A stretch of 45,000 nucleotides of DNA from Prorocentrum cordatum (taxonomy: Eukaryota; Sar; Dinophyceae; Prorocentrales; Prorocentraceae). Shown one piece after another: positions 1 to 10,164 of the stretch. The stretch spans positions 276,841 to 321,840 of the forward strand of contig CAUYUJ010011470.1 of NCBI GenBank assembly GCA_963575745.1, written 5' to 3'. How positions within the stretch are numbered: position 1 is the stretch's first letter; each line of letters opens with the position of its first letter. The position numbers and the translations under genes were made by a program. The notes below the pieces were generated by a model that ran no database searches, was not told where the DNA came from, and worked only from the letters and a program-made list of their open reading frames with translations.

Positions 1-199
1 CACTCACCATCACCGTCACCATCACCACCATCAGCATCATCATCCTTATCATCAACGTCATCATCATCATAATCAGCAGCATCGTCATCATCATCGTTAT
101 CATCATCCTCAGTATCATGATGATCATCATCATCATCATCAGCAGCAGCAGCATCATCATCATCATCATCATCATCATCACAACCACCACCACCATCAG

Positions 200-233
<34 letters not shown>

Positions 234-865
234 GGCAGCATCATCAGCAGCATCATAGCAGCAATATCATGATACTCGTCATTACCATCATCGCCACCAT
301 CATCATCGTCATCATGGTCATCATCATCAGCATCCTAATCCTTGTCCTCATCAGCATCGTCATCAAAATCATCGTCAGCATCATCATGAGCGTAATCATC
401 GGCATAAGCATCACCAACAATATGAACAACAAAAACAACAATACGAACAGCAGCAACAACAACAGCAACATGGGCATCATTATCATAATCGCCATCATCG
501 TCACCGTAATCATCAAAATCGCCATCATCTTCTCCATCAGCAGCAACATCATCAGCATCCTCATCAACATCGGCATTAACATCATCATCATGAGCAGCAG
601 CATTATTAGAATCATCACCATCGGCATCAACAACATCATCACCATCATCGTTTCAGCAGCAGTATCAGATTATCAGAATCACCATCATCAGCAGCAGGAT
701 CATCATCAGCATCATCATCATCATCGTCATCATCATTAGCAGCAGCATCATCAGCATCGTCATCAGCATCATCAGCATCATCAGCATCATCGCATTCTTC
801 ATCATCTTCATCTTCATCTTCATCATCATCATCACCATCATCATCATCTCACCACCACCACCACC

Positions 866-930
<65 letters not shown>

Positions 931-932
931 TC
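1..932. repeat. CAT/ATC trinucleotide microsatellite array
   Basis: The stretch is nearly all CAT triplets, with interspersed CAG, CGT and CAA variants and two short phases of CAACAA near 410-470. The last part, about 850-930, becomes pure (CAC)n and then (CAT)n. All frames stay open on both strands and would encode poly-His, poly-Met or poly-Ser-like peptides, so none is called a gene. Confidence 0.95.
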
Positions 933-954
933 CATCCCACCTCCCTCCTTCCCA

Positions 955-1294
955 CGAGGTGTCGGGGTCGCCTTTTGGACGAGGCCCCTGGGGTCCTACA
1001 GCGGTGCGGCCACAGACCGTGCGGTGGCCTCGACATCCCAAAACGCTGAGATCTGGTCGGGCGATTTTCCCAGCGGGCGCTTTCGCCCGGTTGCGGGACC
1101 CGGGCCCCTCACAGATCGATCTGGTTCGAAAAATATGATGAGGCCTGGGGTCCTGGTCGTGACATGTAACGATGCTACATGTTCTTTCTCGCAACGTCGT
1201 CGGATCTCAGGGCGGGTCGAGGTCGCCTTTTTTACAAGGTCTCGAGGCTCCCGGAGCTGTGCGGCGACAGACAGCGCAGTGACCTCGACGTCCC
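955..1294. repeat. Diverged ~85-bp direct duplication, otherwise non-coding
   Basis: A segment at 955-1040 (GGTCGCCTTTT..., CCACAGACCGTGCGGTG, CCTCGACATCC) recurs in diverged form at 1213-1293 (GGTCGCCTTTTTTAC..., GACAGACAGCGCAGTGA, CCTCGACGTCC). The offset is about 255 bp. The DNA between the copies shows no recognisable gene. Confidence 0.6.
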
Positions 1295-1309
1295 TGGAGA
1301 CCTCACTGC

Positions 1310-1425
1310 AGGCGGAGGAGGAGGAGGCGGAGGAGGAGGCGGAGGAGGAGGAGGATGTTTGCACGGGAGCGTCGAAGTCACCTCTTCTGAGCGTCTATGC
1401 CTGTGCCTCTGGGGACCTTGCGCAG
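1310..1425. repeat. (GGA)n/(GGC)n tract plus conserved 70-bp core, copy 1
   Basis: A GGAGGAGGC microsatellite (1310-1353) is followed by GATGTTTGCACGGGAGCGTC and on to CTGGGGACCTT. Almost the same 70 bp follows another GGA tract at 12776-12848. Conservation of a unique core at the same microsatellite edge points to a dispersed repeat that carries its own GGA tract. Confidence 0.75.
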
Positions 1426-1961
1426 GCAGCCGTTGCCCGTTTCGGGGGCGCGGCCCCCCAGCCAGGCCCGCGACACGGGGGCGGGGAGTCACGCACCGGG
1501 CGACAGGGCCGGGCGCGCCAACCTCCACAGGGGAGGTGCACCGCGATCAGGCTTCTCCTGGATAGCCTTCTGCAGCCACTCCAGAGGCCTACACTTGCAC
1601 ACACTGTTGATGGCTTTCTCGCTTGCATTCCCTTCTCCTTCTTCCACGCACCACTCGCATGTTGATCAATCTTTGTTGAAACAACGAGAAGGTGAGGATA
1701 CGCAGCTCGTACTCACAGGACAGCAGTCCAAACACGGGATGTCAGAATCTTGTGGCGAAGAACCACAGCCGACGCCACTATGGAGAAGGCTCGCACGGAG
1801 TGCGTGGTCGTCCAGGTGCCACCCGCTGAAGCCGCACCTGCCCTCAACAGAAAGGAAGCGCTGATCCGTCCGCCCTACATCCCAACCGTGCAATCATGCT
1901 ACCCGACATGCGCACCTTCGGCACCACCCGACATGGCACGGGGCGGGGGCCAGGCGGCGAC
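1426..1961. other. Non-coding stretch, nothing recognised
   Basis: The DNA is GC-rich with several overlapping open frames on both strands. None shows a domain, a motif or a convincing start. Confidence 0.5.
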
Positions 1962-2173
1962 AGCTCCCAGAGGAGCAGCGGCTGCGACCACCGCGAGTAC
2001 GCTTACGGAGCCAGTGCCAGCGAGAGCTCCTAGGGGAGCAGCCGCTGCCACCGCCGTGAACACGCGTACGGGGCCAGTGCCGGCGAGAGCTCCCAGGGAA
2101 GCAGCCGCTGCCGCCGCCGCCGTGAGTACGCCTGCGGGGCCAATGCCGGGGAGAGCCTCCACGGGGAGCAGCG
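1962..2173. repeat. 63-bp minisatellite, ~3.3 copies
   Basis: The AGCTCC anchor recurs at 1962, 2025 and 2088, and as AGCCTCC at 2153, giving periods of 63, 63 and about 65. Each unit holds a GCAGCCGCTGCC core and a GGGGCCAGTGCCGGCGAG-like tail. The array stops exactly at the outer edge of repeat B2 of the adjacent retrotransposon. The period is a multiple of three, which keeps frames open without implying a protein. Confidence 0.75.
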
Positions 2174-2368
2174 TTCTGCCTGTTCGCAGCCCCGTGACTG
2201 GGGGAAGGAATCGGTAAGGAACTGCTTTTGCCTCCAAGTCCAAGGCGGTGTCTCCTGCGCTGGCAACATATGCCTCGTGCGGGGTGCCTCATGGAGCTGC
2301 AGGCCGGCCTGGCCAGGTCCGTGGCGACCCAGGAATGGCCGCCAGGAGCACTGGACAGGCGCAACCCC
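2174..2368 (-). repeat. Split direct repeat B2 (outer 3' end)
   Basis: This copy matches 2575-2769 at an offset of 401 bp, with a few substitutions and indels. It starts TTCTGCCTGTTCGCAGCCCC and ends at GCGCAACCCC on the plus strand. It forms the 3' outer boundary of the minus-strand element; the flank beyond it is the 63-bp minisatellite. Confidence 0.85.
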
Positions 2369-2427
2369 CCCGAAAGGAAGCGGATTGCAGCAGGCAAAGG
2401 AAAAATAAGGGTGCGGGGGGTGGGAGC

Positions 2428-2574
2428 GCTAGACCCCGACCCTTGGAACAGGGCGCCCGCGCGCGAGCCGAATCCAACAAAACGCACGAGGAGCCCGAAC
2501 GGAAGACGTACCGAATCCCGCGAACCCGCAGAAGCCCCTTTCCCGAGTGCACAGCCCCCATAAGAAAGGACGCC
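2428..2574 (-). repeat. Split direct repeat A2
   Basis: This ~147-bp copy matches A1 at 9762-9907. On the plus strand both begin GCTAGACCCCGACCCTTGG and end near AAGAAAGGASGCC. Its end at 2574 abuts B1 at 2575 directly. Confidence 0.85.
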
Positions 2575-2769
2575 TTCTGCCTGTTCGCAGCCCCGTGACT
2601 GGGGGAAGGAATCGGTAAGGAACTGTTTTTTGCCTCCAAGTCCAAGGCAGTGTCTCCTGCGCTGGCAACATATGCCTCGTGCGGGCGCCACATGGAGCTG
2701 CAGGCCCGCCTGGCCAGGTCCGCGGCGACCCAGGAATGGCCGCCAGGGGCACTGGACAGGCGCAACCCC
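2575..2769 (-). repeat. Split direct repeat B1 (inner)
   Basis: This is the second copy of B, 195 bp, lying between the recombinase reading frame and A2. The A2/B1 junction defines clean A and B boundaries, which match the outer ends of the element. Confidence 0.85.
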
Positions 2770-2880
2770 GAGGAGGCGAGTTTTTACAAGCTCCCTGCGA
2801 GGCGCCTCCACAAAGGCATAGGTGAAACACGCGTATGATAATGAGTGATGGCTGGGACCGCCACGCCACTCGAAGCTGTA

Positions 2881-3662
2881 GACACGGCGCGTAACAGCTG
2901 ATCGCACCGTTCTGAATCTGAGAAACGAGCGTAAAATGCTCGCATGGTTTCAGGGGCCGACTAGCCGCCCTGAGACTGCACCAACTCTTCCGGCAAGCAG
3001 CACACTGTCTTGTACCAGTGAACGCCGCCTTTTCGCAGCGAACGTGCCCCCACTGCGGCGGTCTGAAAGAACTGCGAAAGATTTCGGCGGAAGGAGTCGC
3101 AATTCATGGGGCGGGGCTCCGCCAAATGAGTCGCGCAAAACACGGGCGCATCCGGGTCGGAACCCCAGCGTGAGTCCCGCTGCACCAGCCATTCCCGCAG
3201 GACGTGGCATGGGTAAAGGCTGGGGGCGTCGACCATCTTTGGGACGTGGCACACCATGCCTTGTCCGAAAGGGTCTTTCTTTTGCCGGGCGACAAAAATA
3301 GACACGAAATTGTCGCGCAAAGATATGTCTCGACGCCGGAGCGCGAGAGTCTCAGAACACCTCCGGACGCCGAAGAAAGACACGGCTGCTGTAGCGACGT
3401 CCCGGACAGCGGCCAGGTTGCCTGCTTTGAGGCGCGCGGTCTGGTAACACCGCAACTCTTCGAAAGATACCGGGCGCTTTGCGCGTGACCGTGAATGGTC
3501 GGCCCGCTTCTTCAGACCTCTCCATAATTGGGCCGACCGGCCCGTCCATGCACTGTCAAATTGCGACGTCAAATTGCGCTGCTGGTGCCAACGGCGGACT
3601 GCAGCGCGCAGATTCGTGACGGATGACCAGGACCGGCCGTCCATCTGGGCAAACAACAACAT
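2881..3662 (-). pseudogene. Tyrosine recombinase of the DIRS-like element, inactivated
   Basis: The frame reads 233 codons to a TAG at 2963-2961. Family features in order: the catalytic Arg box GVRRCSETLAL (about residues 98-108), a Lys region ARQKKD (125-130), a DAPVF strand (171-175), and the HxxR box, seen here as ARSLRKGG (206-213), in which the usual first His is Arg207. The TAG falls in the QGG-W position, where the family normally has Trp, and translation past it stays open for more than 25 codons. A candidate nucleophilic Tyr lies in AFYAR at 2933-2931. This fits one TGG-to-TAG change in an otherwise continuous frame. In this element class the enzyme would join a circular DNA copy into the genome without a target duplication. 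The His substitution and the stop both argue it is inactive. The true start is uncertain; a Met at 3662 is only the first available. The 3' limit is approximate. Confidence 0.85.
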
Positions 3663-4994
3663 GAATAACGTCTGAGTCGCACGGAAAAAGTTGCAGCCCT
3701 GAGGAATTCTCGAAAGAATCTACGGCAGTACGCAGGGAGCTGCTATACCGCTTCTTTGTGCTCCTCCAAGGCTGCCTGGAGGCAGCAGCGAATTGCTGAT
3801 ATGGCCCTGCTGCGACGCGCCCCCTGTTCCACAGAGGTGCTCTCGCGAATTAAAGACAAGAGGTCGGGGCCCTCACTCAGAAGCTGGCGCGCGCCTGGCG
3901 CGCCCATCGGCGGGGCTCGAAGTGGTTCGTGTCGCGGCGCGGGGGCCCCAACAGCCCCGCTTGACGCGCTAGGGCGCCAGCGTGCGTCGCTGGGGCGGGC
4001 CCCCCCCAGAGGCACCGCGGATGCCTGCGAAGGTGCAGCGCGAGGCCCGTCGGAAGACGCTCTGTCGGCCGCTGGCCTGGGGCGATCGAAATCGTCGCGG
4101 TGCAAACAGGCGGGGCCGAGGCGCTGGCGGCGCGCGGGCTCTGGCGATCCTGGGCCGCGCTTCATCTCGAGCCCCAAAGGCTGCGGGTCGCGGCGGCCAT
4201 TCCCTGTCGACCAACAGGCTGGGGGGGGGGGGGGGCGGCGACGAAGGTGTTTCACCCCCGCCAGGGGGCAAAAAGTGCACCAATCGTAGGTTTTCTTGCA
4301 CGTTTTCTTGGCGGTCAGGCCGCCTGGGCCCTGCCGTGCGCGGCCCCCGGGGATATTGTGGCCAGGGCAAAATTCATGGTCAACGGTGCGCGGATCCGGT
4401 AAACCACGCGCGACGAGGAAGCTTTTTTCCCCCCTGCCAGAGCGGCAAAAAAGTCAAGCAATCGTACGTTTTTTACACAGAACTGCGTTGAATGAGGCCG
4501 CCAGGGCCGCGGCCCCGGTCCCCGGTGATTTCTCTGCCCCCCAGCAGTAATTAATGTGCATGGCGCGTGTACCCAGTGACCGCCGACCCGTGCCCGCCGA
4601 CGATCCCCGGGCGGGATTGCGTAGGAAAGGGGAGGGGCGGAGCGGGAGGGGCGAAAGCGAAGGGCAGGCGAGGGACAGAGAAAGCAGGGTGATGGGGGGG
4701 AGCACACGGCGATGCGACGACTGGTGTTTTTTTTTTTCAAGGCGTGCACCGGGCGCGGCCTCGGACTGGGTCGCGGGGGCTGGCCCGGGGCGCGCGCCTG
4801 CTTGAGACGCAGGTACGCGGCGGAAGAAAAGAAAGGACATGCGCCGGGAACGGCCTGGCAGGGACTCCGCCGGCCGGCGCAATTAAAACTCTCGCCCCGG
4901 ACAACGGCGCCGAAAAAAAGAAACGCATGTGCAGAACCATGCGCGCACCCAACGGAGCGCCCATTGACCAGGGGCTGGCGCCGACTCGTGTGCG
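3663..4994. other. Spacer between recombinase and gag-like ORF
   Basis: No recognisable protein. The spacer contains a poly-G run at 4220-4234 and a diverged tandem duplication of about 180 bp at 4256-4570. The CAATCGTAGGTTTT motif of the first copy (4281) answers to CAATCGTACGTTTT in the second (4459). Each copy is followed by a GGCCGCC(T/A)GGGCC segment and an AATTCATGG-like end. The duplicated unit could be regulatory, but nothing in it proves that. Confidence 0.55.
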
Positions 4995-6263
4995 TCAGCG
5001 GCTGTAGGGGCAGCCCGCCGCCCGGCGCTCGACGCCCCGGGCCCTGCCTGCCCCTTTGCATTTTGGGCAAGTGAGCACGCAACGGTTGCCGAGGGACTTG
5101 CACGTCGTGAAATTATGCTCCACCGCTCCACGGTTCGAGTACAAGCAATTTCGGCACACCTTGGACATGAGTGCCACGACTGCTGCCGGGTTGGTTTTGG
5201 TCTTCTCCGAAAGCCAACCTTCGATCATAGGAACTTCAGGGTTCTTAATGGCAAAAACGCGTAGCTCGAAGAACAGAGCGTCAGCTTCTTTCTTCTTGGC
5301 GGCTCGTTTGGAAGACTCGACTGCGGCTGGGGACGGAGACCTCTCCCGCTCGGCGAAGCCCGAAGCGCGGCTGGACCTGCCCTGCTGCGGGGCCTGCGCC
5401 TGCGAGCCCCCAGACACTTGCCCAGGGGCGCCGGCGCCGGCGCTGCCCGAGGAACCGGTCGCAGCTTTCGCCCCCAAGGCGACGGACCTCAGGGTCATAT
5501 CGATTCCGAAGTCACGGAGCAACAGCTCGCTGTCCAGCGCCACCGCGGCCGATGGCTTGATGCATCGCCGTTTAAAACTCTTGGCGCATTCGTATACGCA
5601 CGGCATCAAGGCCAGTTTCTGGGCAGCGTGTTTCGCCGGTGCCGTCTTTCTGCTTGCAAGAACCGTCGCGCGCTTCTCGATTAAATGGTGGAGAGCCAAG
5701 ATGGCGCGGGCCAAGGCGCGAACGGCATGGTCGCTACTCTCTGCGCGCTCGCCCAAGTACACTTGCAGCCGGTCGGGTCCCCCGCCCTGCTCGGGGAAGC
5801 ACAGTTGCTTCCAAGTGACCCGGGCCGCGTGGCGCAAGGCTGCGCTGCTCTTCAGCGCGGACAACTCCGGATTAGCTGGGTGTGCGGCACGCAAAGCGTA
5901 AATGGTGGCCACGGGATCTTTCGGGTCAGCGAGGGACTCAGTGACAGACTCCTCTAACTGGTCGGTGTCAACCATGATCGCAAACCACGCCAGCCTGACC
6001 TGGTCGGGGCCAAGGTCGCGCAACACTTTACGGAACGGAAAATCCGCGTCTGCCTGGGCCTGGAACTCCGGGGTCCGCGTTGCCCTCGAGAAGCCCTCCT
6101 TGACGGCGCTGCTCGCAGCGACGCCGATGGTTCCGTCGGCGGCGACCTCCTTGGTGACGCTGGCGAGCACCGCTGCGTGGATGGCACCTGACGGGGCGCA
6201 AGCTGCCGCAATCGCCTCGTCAATGAGGGCCTCGACGCGGCCCTCGCTGACTGGAGACCCCAT
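4995..6263 (-). CDS. Gag-like protein with C-terminal Cys/His finger
   Basis: The ORF is intact: 422 codons from the Met at 6263 (MGSPVSEGRV), or 451 if the Met at 6350 is used. The N-terminal half is alpha-helical and Ala/Leu-rich, with a conserved-looking WKQLCFPEQGG stretch. The middle is Gly/Ser/Gln/Pro-rich and disordered (GSAGAGAPGQVSGGSQ). A basic KRAAKKKE patch precedes a C-terminal cysteine cluster, CRNC-x10-H-x4-C, followed by RCVLTCPKC, which looks like a nucleic-acid-binding finger. This fits a nucleocapsid-type Gag protein. It lies within the split-repeat element, but downstream of pol and upstream of the recombinase, whereas Gag normally comes first in DIRS elements. It could alternatively be a captured host gene or the start of a second, nested element. 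It is the only long frame in the element with no stop or frameshift. Confidence 0.7.
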   Translation of the reverse strand: MGSPVSEGRVEALIDEAIAAACAPSGAIHAAVLASVTKEVAADGTIGVAASSAVKEGFSRATRTPEFQAQADADFPFRKVLRDLGPDQVRLAWFAIMVDTDQLEESVTESLADPKDPVATIYALRAAHPANPELSALKSSAALRHAARVTWKQLCFPEQGGGPDRLQVYLGERAESSDHAVRALARAILALHHLIEKRATVLASRKTAPAKHAAQKLALMPCVYECAKSFKRRCIKPSAAVALDSELLLRDFGIDMTLRSVALGAKAATGSSGSAGAGAPGQVSGGSQAQAPQQGRSSRASGFAERERSPSPAAVESSKRAAKKKEADALFFELRVFAIKNPEVPMIEGWLSEKTKTNPAAVVALMSKVCRNCLYSNRGAVEHNFTTCKSLGNRCVLTCPKCKGAGRARGVERRAAGCPYSR

Positions 6264-6350
6264 CCCCGCGACAGTGGCGGTGCTCAATCGGCAGATCCGC
6301 TGATGGACCAGCTGAACCGAAATGCGGCAAATAAGAACGTCCCGGAGCAT

Positions 6351-6568
6351 CCGCGAAGCATGGGCGGTCTGGGGAGCAAGGGGGGGACATGTGAAGAAAC
6401 GAGAATTTGAAAACGTGGGATGCCCCGGGCATCGACAGTATTAAAATCCCAGCAATGCACCCTAATAGCGGGCAGGAGCGGGGGGCCAGATTGGGGGTGG
6501 AGGGAATGGGGAAGCATGCGTAATGCGATGTGTATTTTTGTAAGTGCGAAAGAGCACAGGTAGCGCTG
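6351..6568. other. Short spacer between pol and gag-like frames
   Basis: About 220 bp, moderately AT-richer than the neighbours. It contains GGGGGGACATGTGAAG and no recognised signal. Confidence 0.4.
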
Positions 6569-8750
6569 TCAGCGCTCGCGCTTCCGGCGGTTCGGAAGCC
6601 AGCTTTGAAGCACGATGTATGGAAGATCCGATGCTGGGCCTTTCGACAAGCCGCGATCGGACGGCCATCGGAAAAGGTCGGATCCGGCGGGCCACGATCT
6701 GATCCTGTGCCACTTGGATAGTAGCGACGGACGGAACCACGGGGCTCCCGGGTCGTCAGGGCACAGGATGACAACGCGCAGGTCTGCGTTATCAGCAATG
6801 GCGGCACTCAAAAATTGAAAAGTCTCCTTGAGCAGCGCGCGCGGTGGGTGTGCCCACACCGCGTGGCTGCGCAGCTCGGCCTCGAAAGCGGAGAGTTCTG
6901 GAGAACACCACTCGTGGGCGAGAGCCGTCATGCCGAGTCGATCCGCGAACAAGTCCAGCGTGAACTGAACGCCGCATCTGGATTCGACCTCTTGAAACAA
7001 GGTCTTGCGAAGTGCGGCGTCCCTGCGCTGATCCTCGCGCCAGGAACGCGCGAAGTCCAGCGACTGGGATCCCGCGTCTGCAATGACGTTGCTCTTGCCA
7101 GGGATGTGCAAGGCTAGAGCCCAACATTGAACTGCCCGCTCGGCGCTTTCAAAACGACGCGCCAGAGACTCGAGGGAAGGTATCCGCCCGTAGCGCACAT
7201 TAACGTAATGCACGGCAGCGGAATTCTCGAGCCTTAACAAAACTCGCCAACCCTTTAAGCAAGAAGACTCCCTGAGAAGGCACTGGACTGCAACCCACAA
7301 TTCCTTGTACTTGATTTCCAAGGAATTGGGCTGCGCCTCCCGGGATTCGAAGTTGTCAGGCCACGTATCGGCCACAACGCGGCTGTCCCAACACAGATGG
7401 TATGACCACCCGAGCATTTTGGAGGCGTCGCACTCCACGACCCGGACTGCGCCTTTGCGGGCAAGCTTCGCCCAATCAGCGAATTCGGGAGATTTGTGGC
7501 CCCACATGCTGAGAGGGCCGCCGTCACAGTGCAAGGAACGCACCGGGGGCGTACATAAGGCTGAGCAGATGTGCGCCAGGGCCGCGCGACTGAGATCTGA
7601 GAGAGTCACCGGGGGGTCGGCCAAGGGGCTGGCACGCCACGCCGAATACACACCCGACGCATTAAAATCTGCCCAAAGAGGGTGCAGCCGGCGCCGCAAC
7701 TGCGGAAGGAGCTCCGCGATGTGCGAGGCCAAACCTACTGCCGATGCTAACTGTTTGCTGCGGAGCGTGCGGCATTGGTCTGCCTCGAAAACGGCAGCGC
7801 ACAATTCCCGACAGCGGTCAGTCTTTTCAGGCGGCACGGTGATAATGCATTCGACGGTATCGAACACCCAGCCGATCCAGGTTTGTCGGCGTGCTGGTGT
7901 TCGGATGCCGCTGGGTTCGGCACTGATTGGGATGCCACACCGCAACAGGAAGCGGACAGCTCGACACAGGTTTTGCCAAGCCGTGGGTTCATCCGGCGCC
8001 GCGCCTAACAAGTCGTCAACGAAGTCTAAAAGTCAACTTCGGCACGCAAGCGGAGGATTCTTAAAAATTCCTTCACGTTGGCATCGTTGATGCCAGGCGC
8101 GGGCTCGAGGTCGAATGGTAAATAATTATATTTCCCGAACTGGCGTCTGCCAGGGGAATAGAAGCCTAAGGCGCACGAGTCGGCGTCGGAAACACGCCTT
8201 TTTTTGTTTTATATATATTAGTATATATATAAATAAATATTTTTTTGAACCCGCGGACATGCGGGCCACAGCCTGGTCCAGCGCGCCGTACGCGACGTCG
8301 GCGTTTGGCATGCACTCGTTGACGCCCCCCCGCCGCAGATCGACGATTAAACGCGCTTTGAAACGCTCGGATTCGTCGGCCTCGGCGTCCGCCCTGGGGC
8401 GCGGCTTCCGGATTAAGCCATTAAGCCGCACGGGTTGACGTTGAGGTGCTTGGGCGGAGGGGCATCAGCCGGGAAAAAATAACTTTCCCCGACTCAGCCA
8501 GGCGGTCCCATTCGCGTTCGGCCCACGCGAACTGGGACGTGACGGAAGGATGGTTGCGCGCCTGCCTCGGGGCGACAGGGGACGCCCCGAGAGTGCCCGT
8601 GCCGCCAGGAATGCAGCAGGGCGGGGTCGCGCCATTAGCGGACAGGAAATCGAAGCGCAGGTGAAGGCCAAGTACGCCCTCCCATCCCTGTAGAGCGGAA
8701 TTTCCATCTCGGACCTCCGCTAAGAGAGCGCCCATCGTCGGTCCGTGTTG
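6569..8750 (-). pseudogene. DIRS-like pol: reverse transcriptase, RNase H, Dam-like methylase
   Basis: The coding sequence is spread over shifted frames. Segment 1, about 8750-8421, has the connector EREWDRLAESGKVIF. Segment 2, 8431-8256, has the finger motif KARLIVDLRRGGVN. Segment 3, 8193-8029, has the motif-B region YNYLPFDLEPAPGI (LPFGL-like, with Asp for Gly). Segment 4, 8035-6569, opens with the polymerase box FVDDLLG. Motif A, with its metal-binding Asp, is not visible; an AT-rich tract occupies its place. RNase H follows in segment 4, numbered from codon 8011: VECDAS (Asp195), an IKYKELW Glu near 237, RLENSAAVHYVN (Glu262 where Asp is usual) and NVIADAGS (Asp312). A Dam-like methylase segment typical of DIRS elements comes last (LDLFADRL near 352, AHPPRAL in place of NPPF near 387). 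At least three frame changes and the missing motif A make it a pseudogene. Confidence 0.85.
8205..8255. repeat. AT-rich TATA tract inside the RT gene
   Basis: About 50 bp of T-runs and TATATA separates RT finger sequence (MSAGS) from sequence that looks like ALGFYSPG before motif B. The surrounding DNA is strongly GC-rich, so this is a recent insertion or replacement. Confidence 0.8.
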
Positions 8751-9761
8751 CTTGAGCCAGCGCTGCGAGGAAGTACGCGGCAGAGGTTTATGGGAGGGGG
8801 GAAGGGGGGAGGGAGGGCGGCAGTGTACGCAGGGGGAAAAAAGAGGGAGGGGCAAGGATGGGATCGGAAGCGCGATTGTCTTCATGGCACTATACGTGCC
8901 GTGCCCCTTGCTCTTCCGACGGGAATCATGACACGCTGGCGAGGTGAGGAGGAGAGCGTGTGTCGCCGTGAACTCTTCGCGCGGATGGAACCCTCAGGTG
9001 CGGGTGCCACCAGAATGCTTGCCACCAGGATGCTTGCCACCAGGATTGCCTGCCACGAGCGCGGATGACACTGAGCTATTTTTCCGACAAGGCTCACAGG
9101 CCTCGCCATCGCCTTTCTCCTCCTCCTCCTCCTCATCCTCGTCTCCTGAATGGGAGGGGGGCAGCAAGGGGCAAGGAGAGGCAGCTATGTGTGCGTGCGT
9201 GTGAGGATAGAAGAAGGGCGAGGATGCAGCGCGGAAGAGACCGACTGTCGCTCGCCGTGTCTGCCAGAGTCTGGCAGAGATGGCCGCCTCTAGGTATATT
9301 GTATGTCGTGCCCCTCATTGAAGCCCCGGCGGGAGAGGGGGGAGCGAAGGGAAACAGGATGGAAGGAAGAAGTGGGAATGGATAAAGAAATCAGCAGAAA
9401 AGAGAAGACGAAGGAATACTGGATGAAGTGAGATGTGGTGCGGCCAGCACTGCTGACCAGCCGCCTCGGACCGACGGGTGATTTTTCAAAAGGAGTGGCG
9501 AAGTGCCAGGACACGAGTGGCGCGGCACGAGCTGTCGCGAAGGTGCCGCGGACACGCCCGAAGGGAACTCGGGATGTTAGGTGAGACATGTTGCAGCTAG
9601 CACCGCTGACCACAGCCGAACAGCTGACAGGAGAAATGAGCGCCGACCAGATGCGTCGACGAGTAGCTGGCAACGGAGAGATTTGGCAGCTAGGGCCGCT
9701 GACAGGGGAAGAGCCCGTCGAGCAGGGGCCTCGACGGGCAGCCAGCGGCAGCGCGGGGACG
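8751..9761. other. 5' leader region of the retrotransposon, no gene seen
   Basis: The leader contains a GGGAGGGGGGAAGG tract near 8790-8850, a short triple repeat of ATGCTTGCCACCAGG at about 9015-9050, and CTCCTC triplets at 9118-9140. It lies between A1 and pol. No convincing protein appears on either strand. Confidence 0.5.
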
Positions 9762-9907
9762 GCTAGACCCCGACCCTTGGAACAGGGCGCCTGCGAGCGA
9801 GCCGAATCCAGCAAAACGCACGAGGAGCCCGAAAGGAAGACGTACCGAATCCCGCGAACCCGCAGAAGCCCCTTTCCCGAGTGCACAGCCCCCTAAGAAA
9901 GGAGGCC
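9762..9907 (-). repeat. Split direct repeat A1 (outer 5' end)
   Basis: This copy matches A2 (2428-2574) over about 146 bp with scattered substitutions. Its outer edge at 9907 equals the A2 edge that touches B1, so it defines the 5' end of the element. Confidence 0.85.
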
Positions 9908-10164
9908 AGCCGGGCAGCGGACGAGGCCCTTGACCTGAACCCAAGGGCACCGCATCTGCGTGCAGAGCATGGGATCGACCATGCATGGGCCCAGTGCCTG
10001 TTCCGGCCTGCGCGCTACCCTCGGGGAGTACTCCAAACAGACGTGACGAGCCCCTCGGCTACGGCATGTTAGGGAGATTTCAGCCTTGTTCTTTGCTTTA
10101 TCTTGGGTTCGAGATCATTTTTATCATCGTCACCGTGCGTCTTCGTCATCTTCTCCTCCACCAG
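9908..10164. other. Unique flank, nothing recognised
   Basis: No domain or repeat identified. Confidence 0.4.

Larger units (their letters stand above)
2174..9907 (-). mobile_element. DIRS-order tyrosine-recombinase retrotransposon with split direct repeats
   Basis: The element is about 7.7 kb and is read on the minus strand. Its 5' end is repeat A1 (9762-9907). Then come a leader, a broken pol (RT, RNase H, Dam-like methylase), a gag-like ORF, a broken tyrosine recombinase, and the terminal series B1 (2575-2769), A2 (2428-2574), B2 (2174-2368). A1...B1A2B2 is the split-direct-repeat arrangement described for PAT-like and Volvox Kangaroo elements, which are thought to integrate through a circular intermediate using their recombinase instead of a DDE integrase. 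B1 and A2 abut with no gap, as that model predicts. A2 and B2 are separated by 59 bp (2369-2427), which the simple model does not predict. Frameshifts and a nonsense codon show this copy is no longer autonomous. Assignment to the DIRS order is firm; the family name is not. Confidence 0.85.

Noticed and set aside
1-932. Long open frames giving poly-Met/Ile/His peptides
   Set aside because: They arise from CAT triplets, with all frames open on both strands; no start context or non-repetitive sequence.
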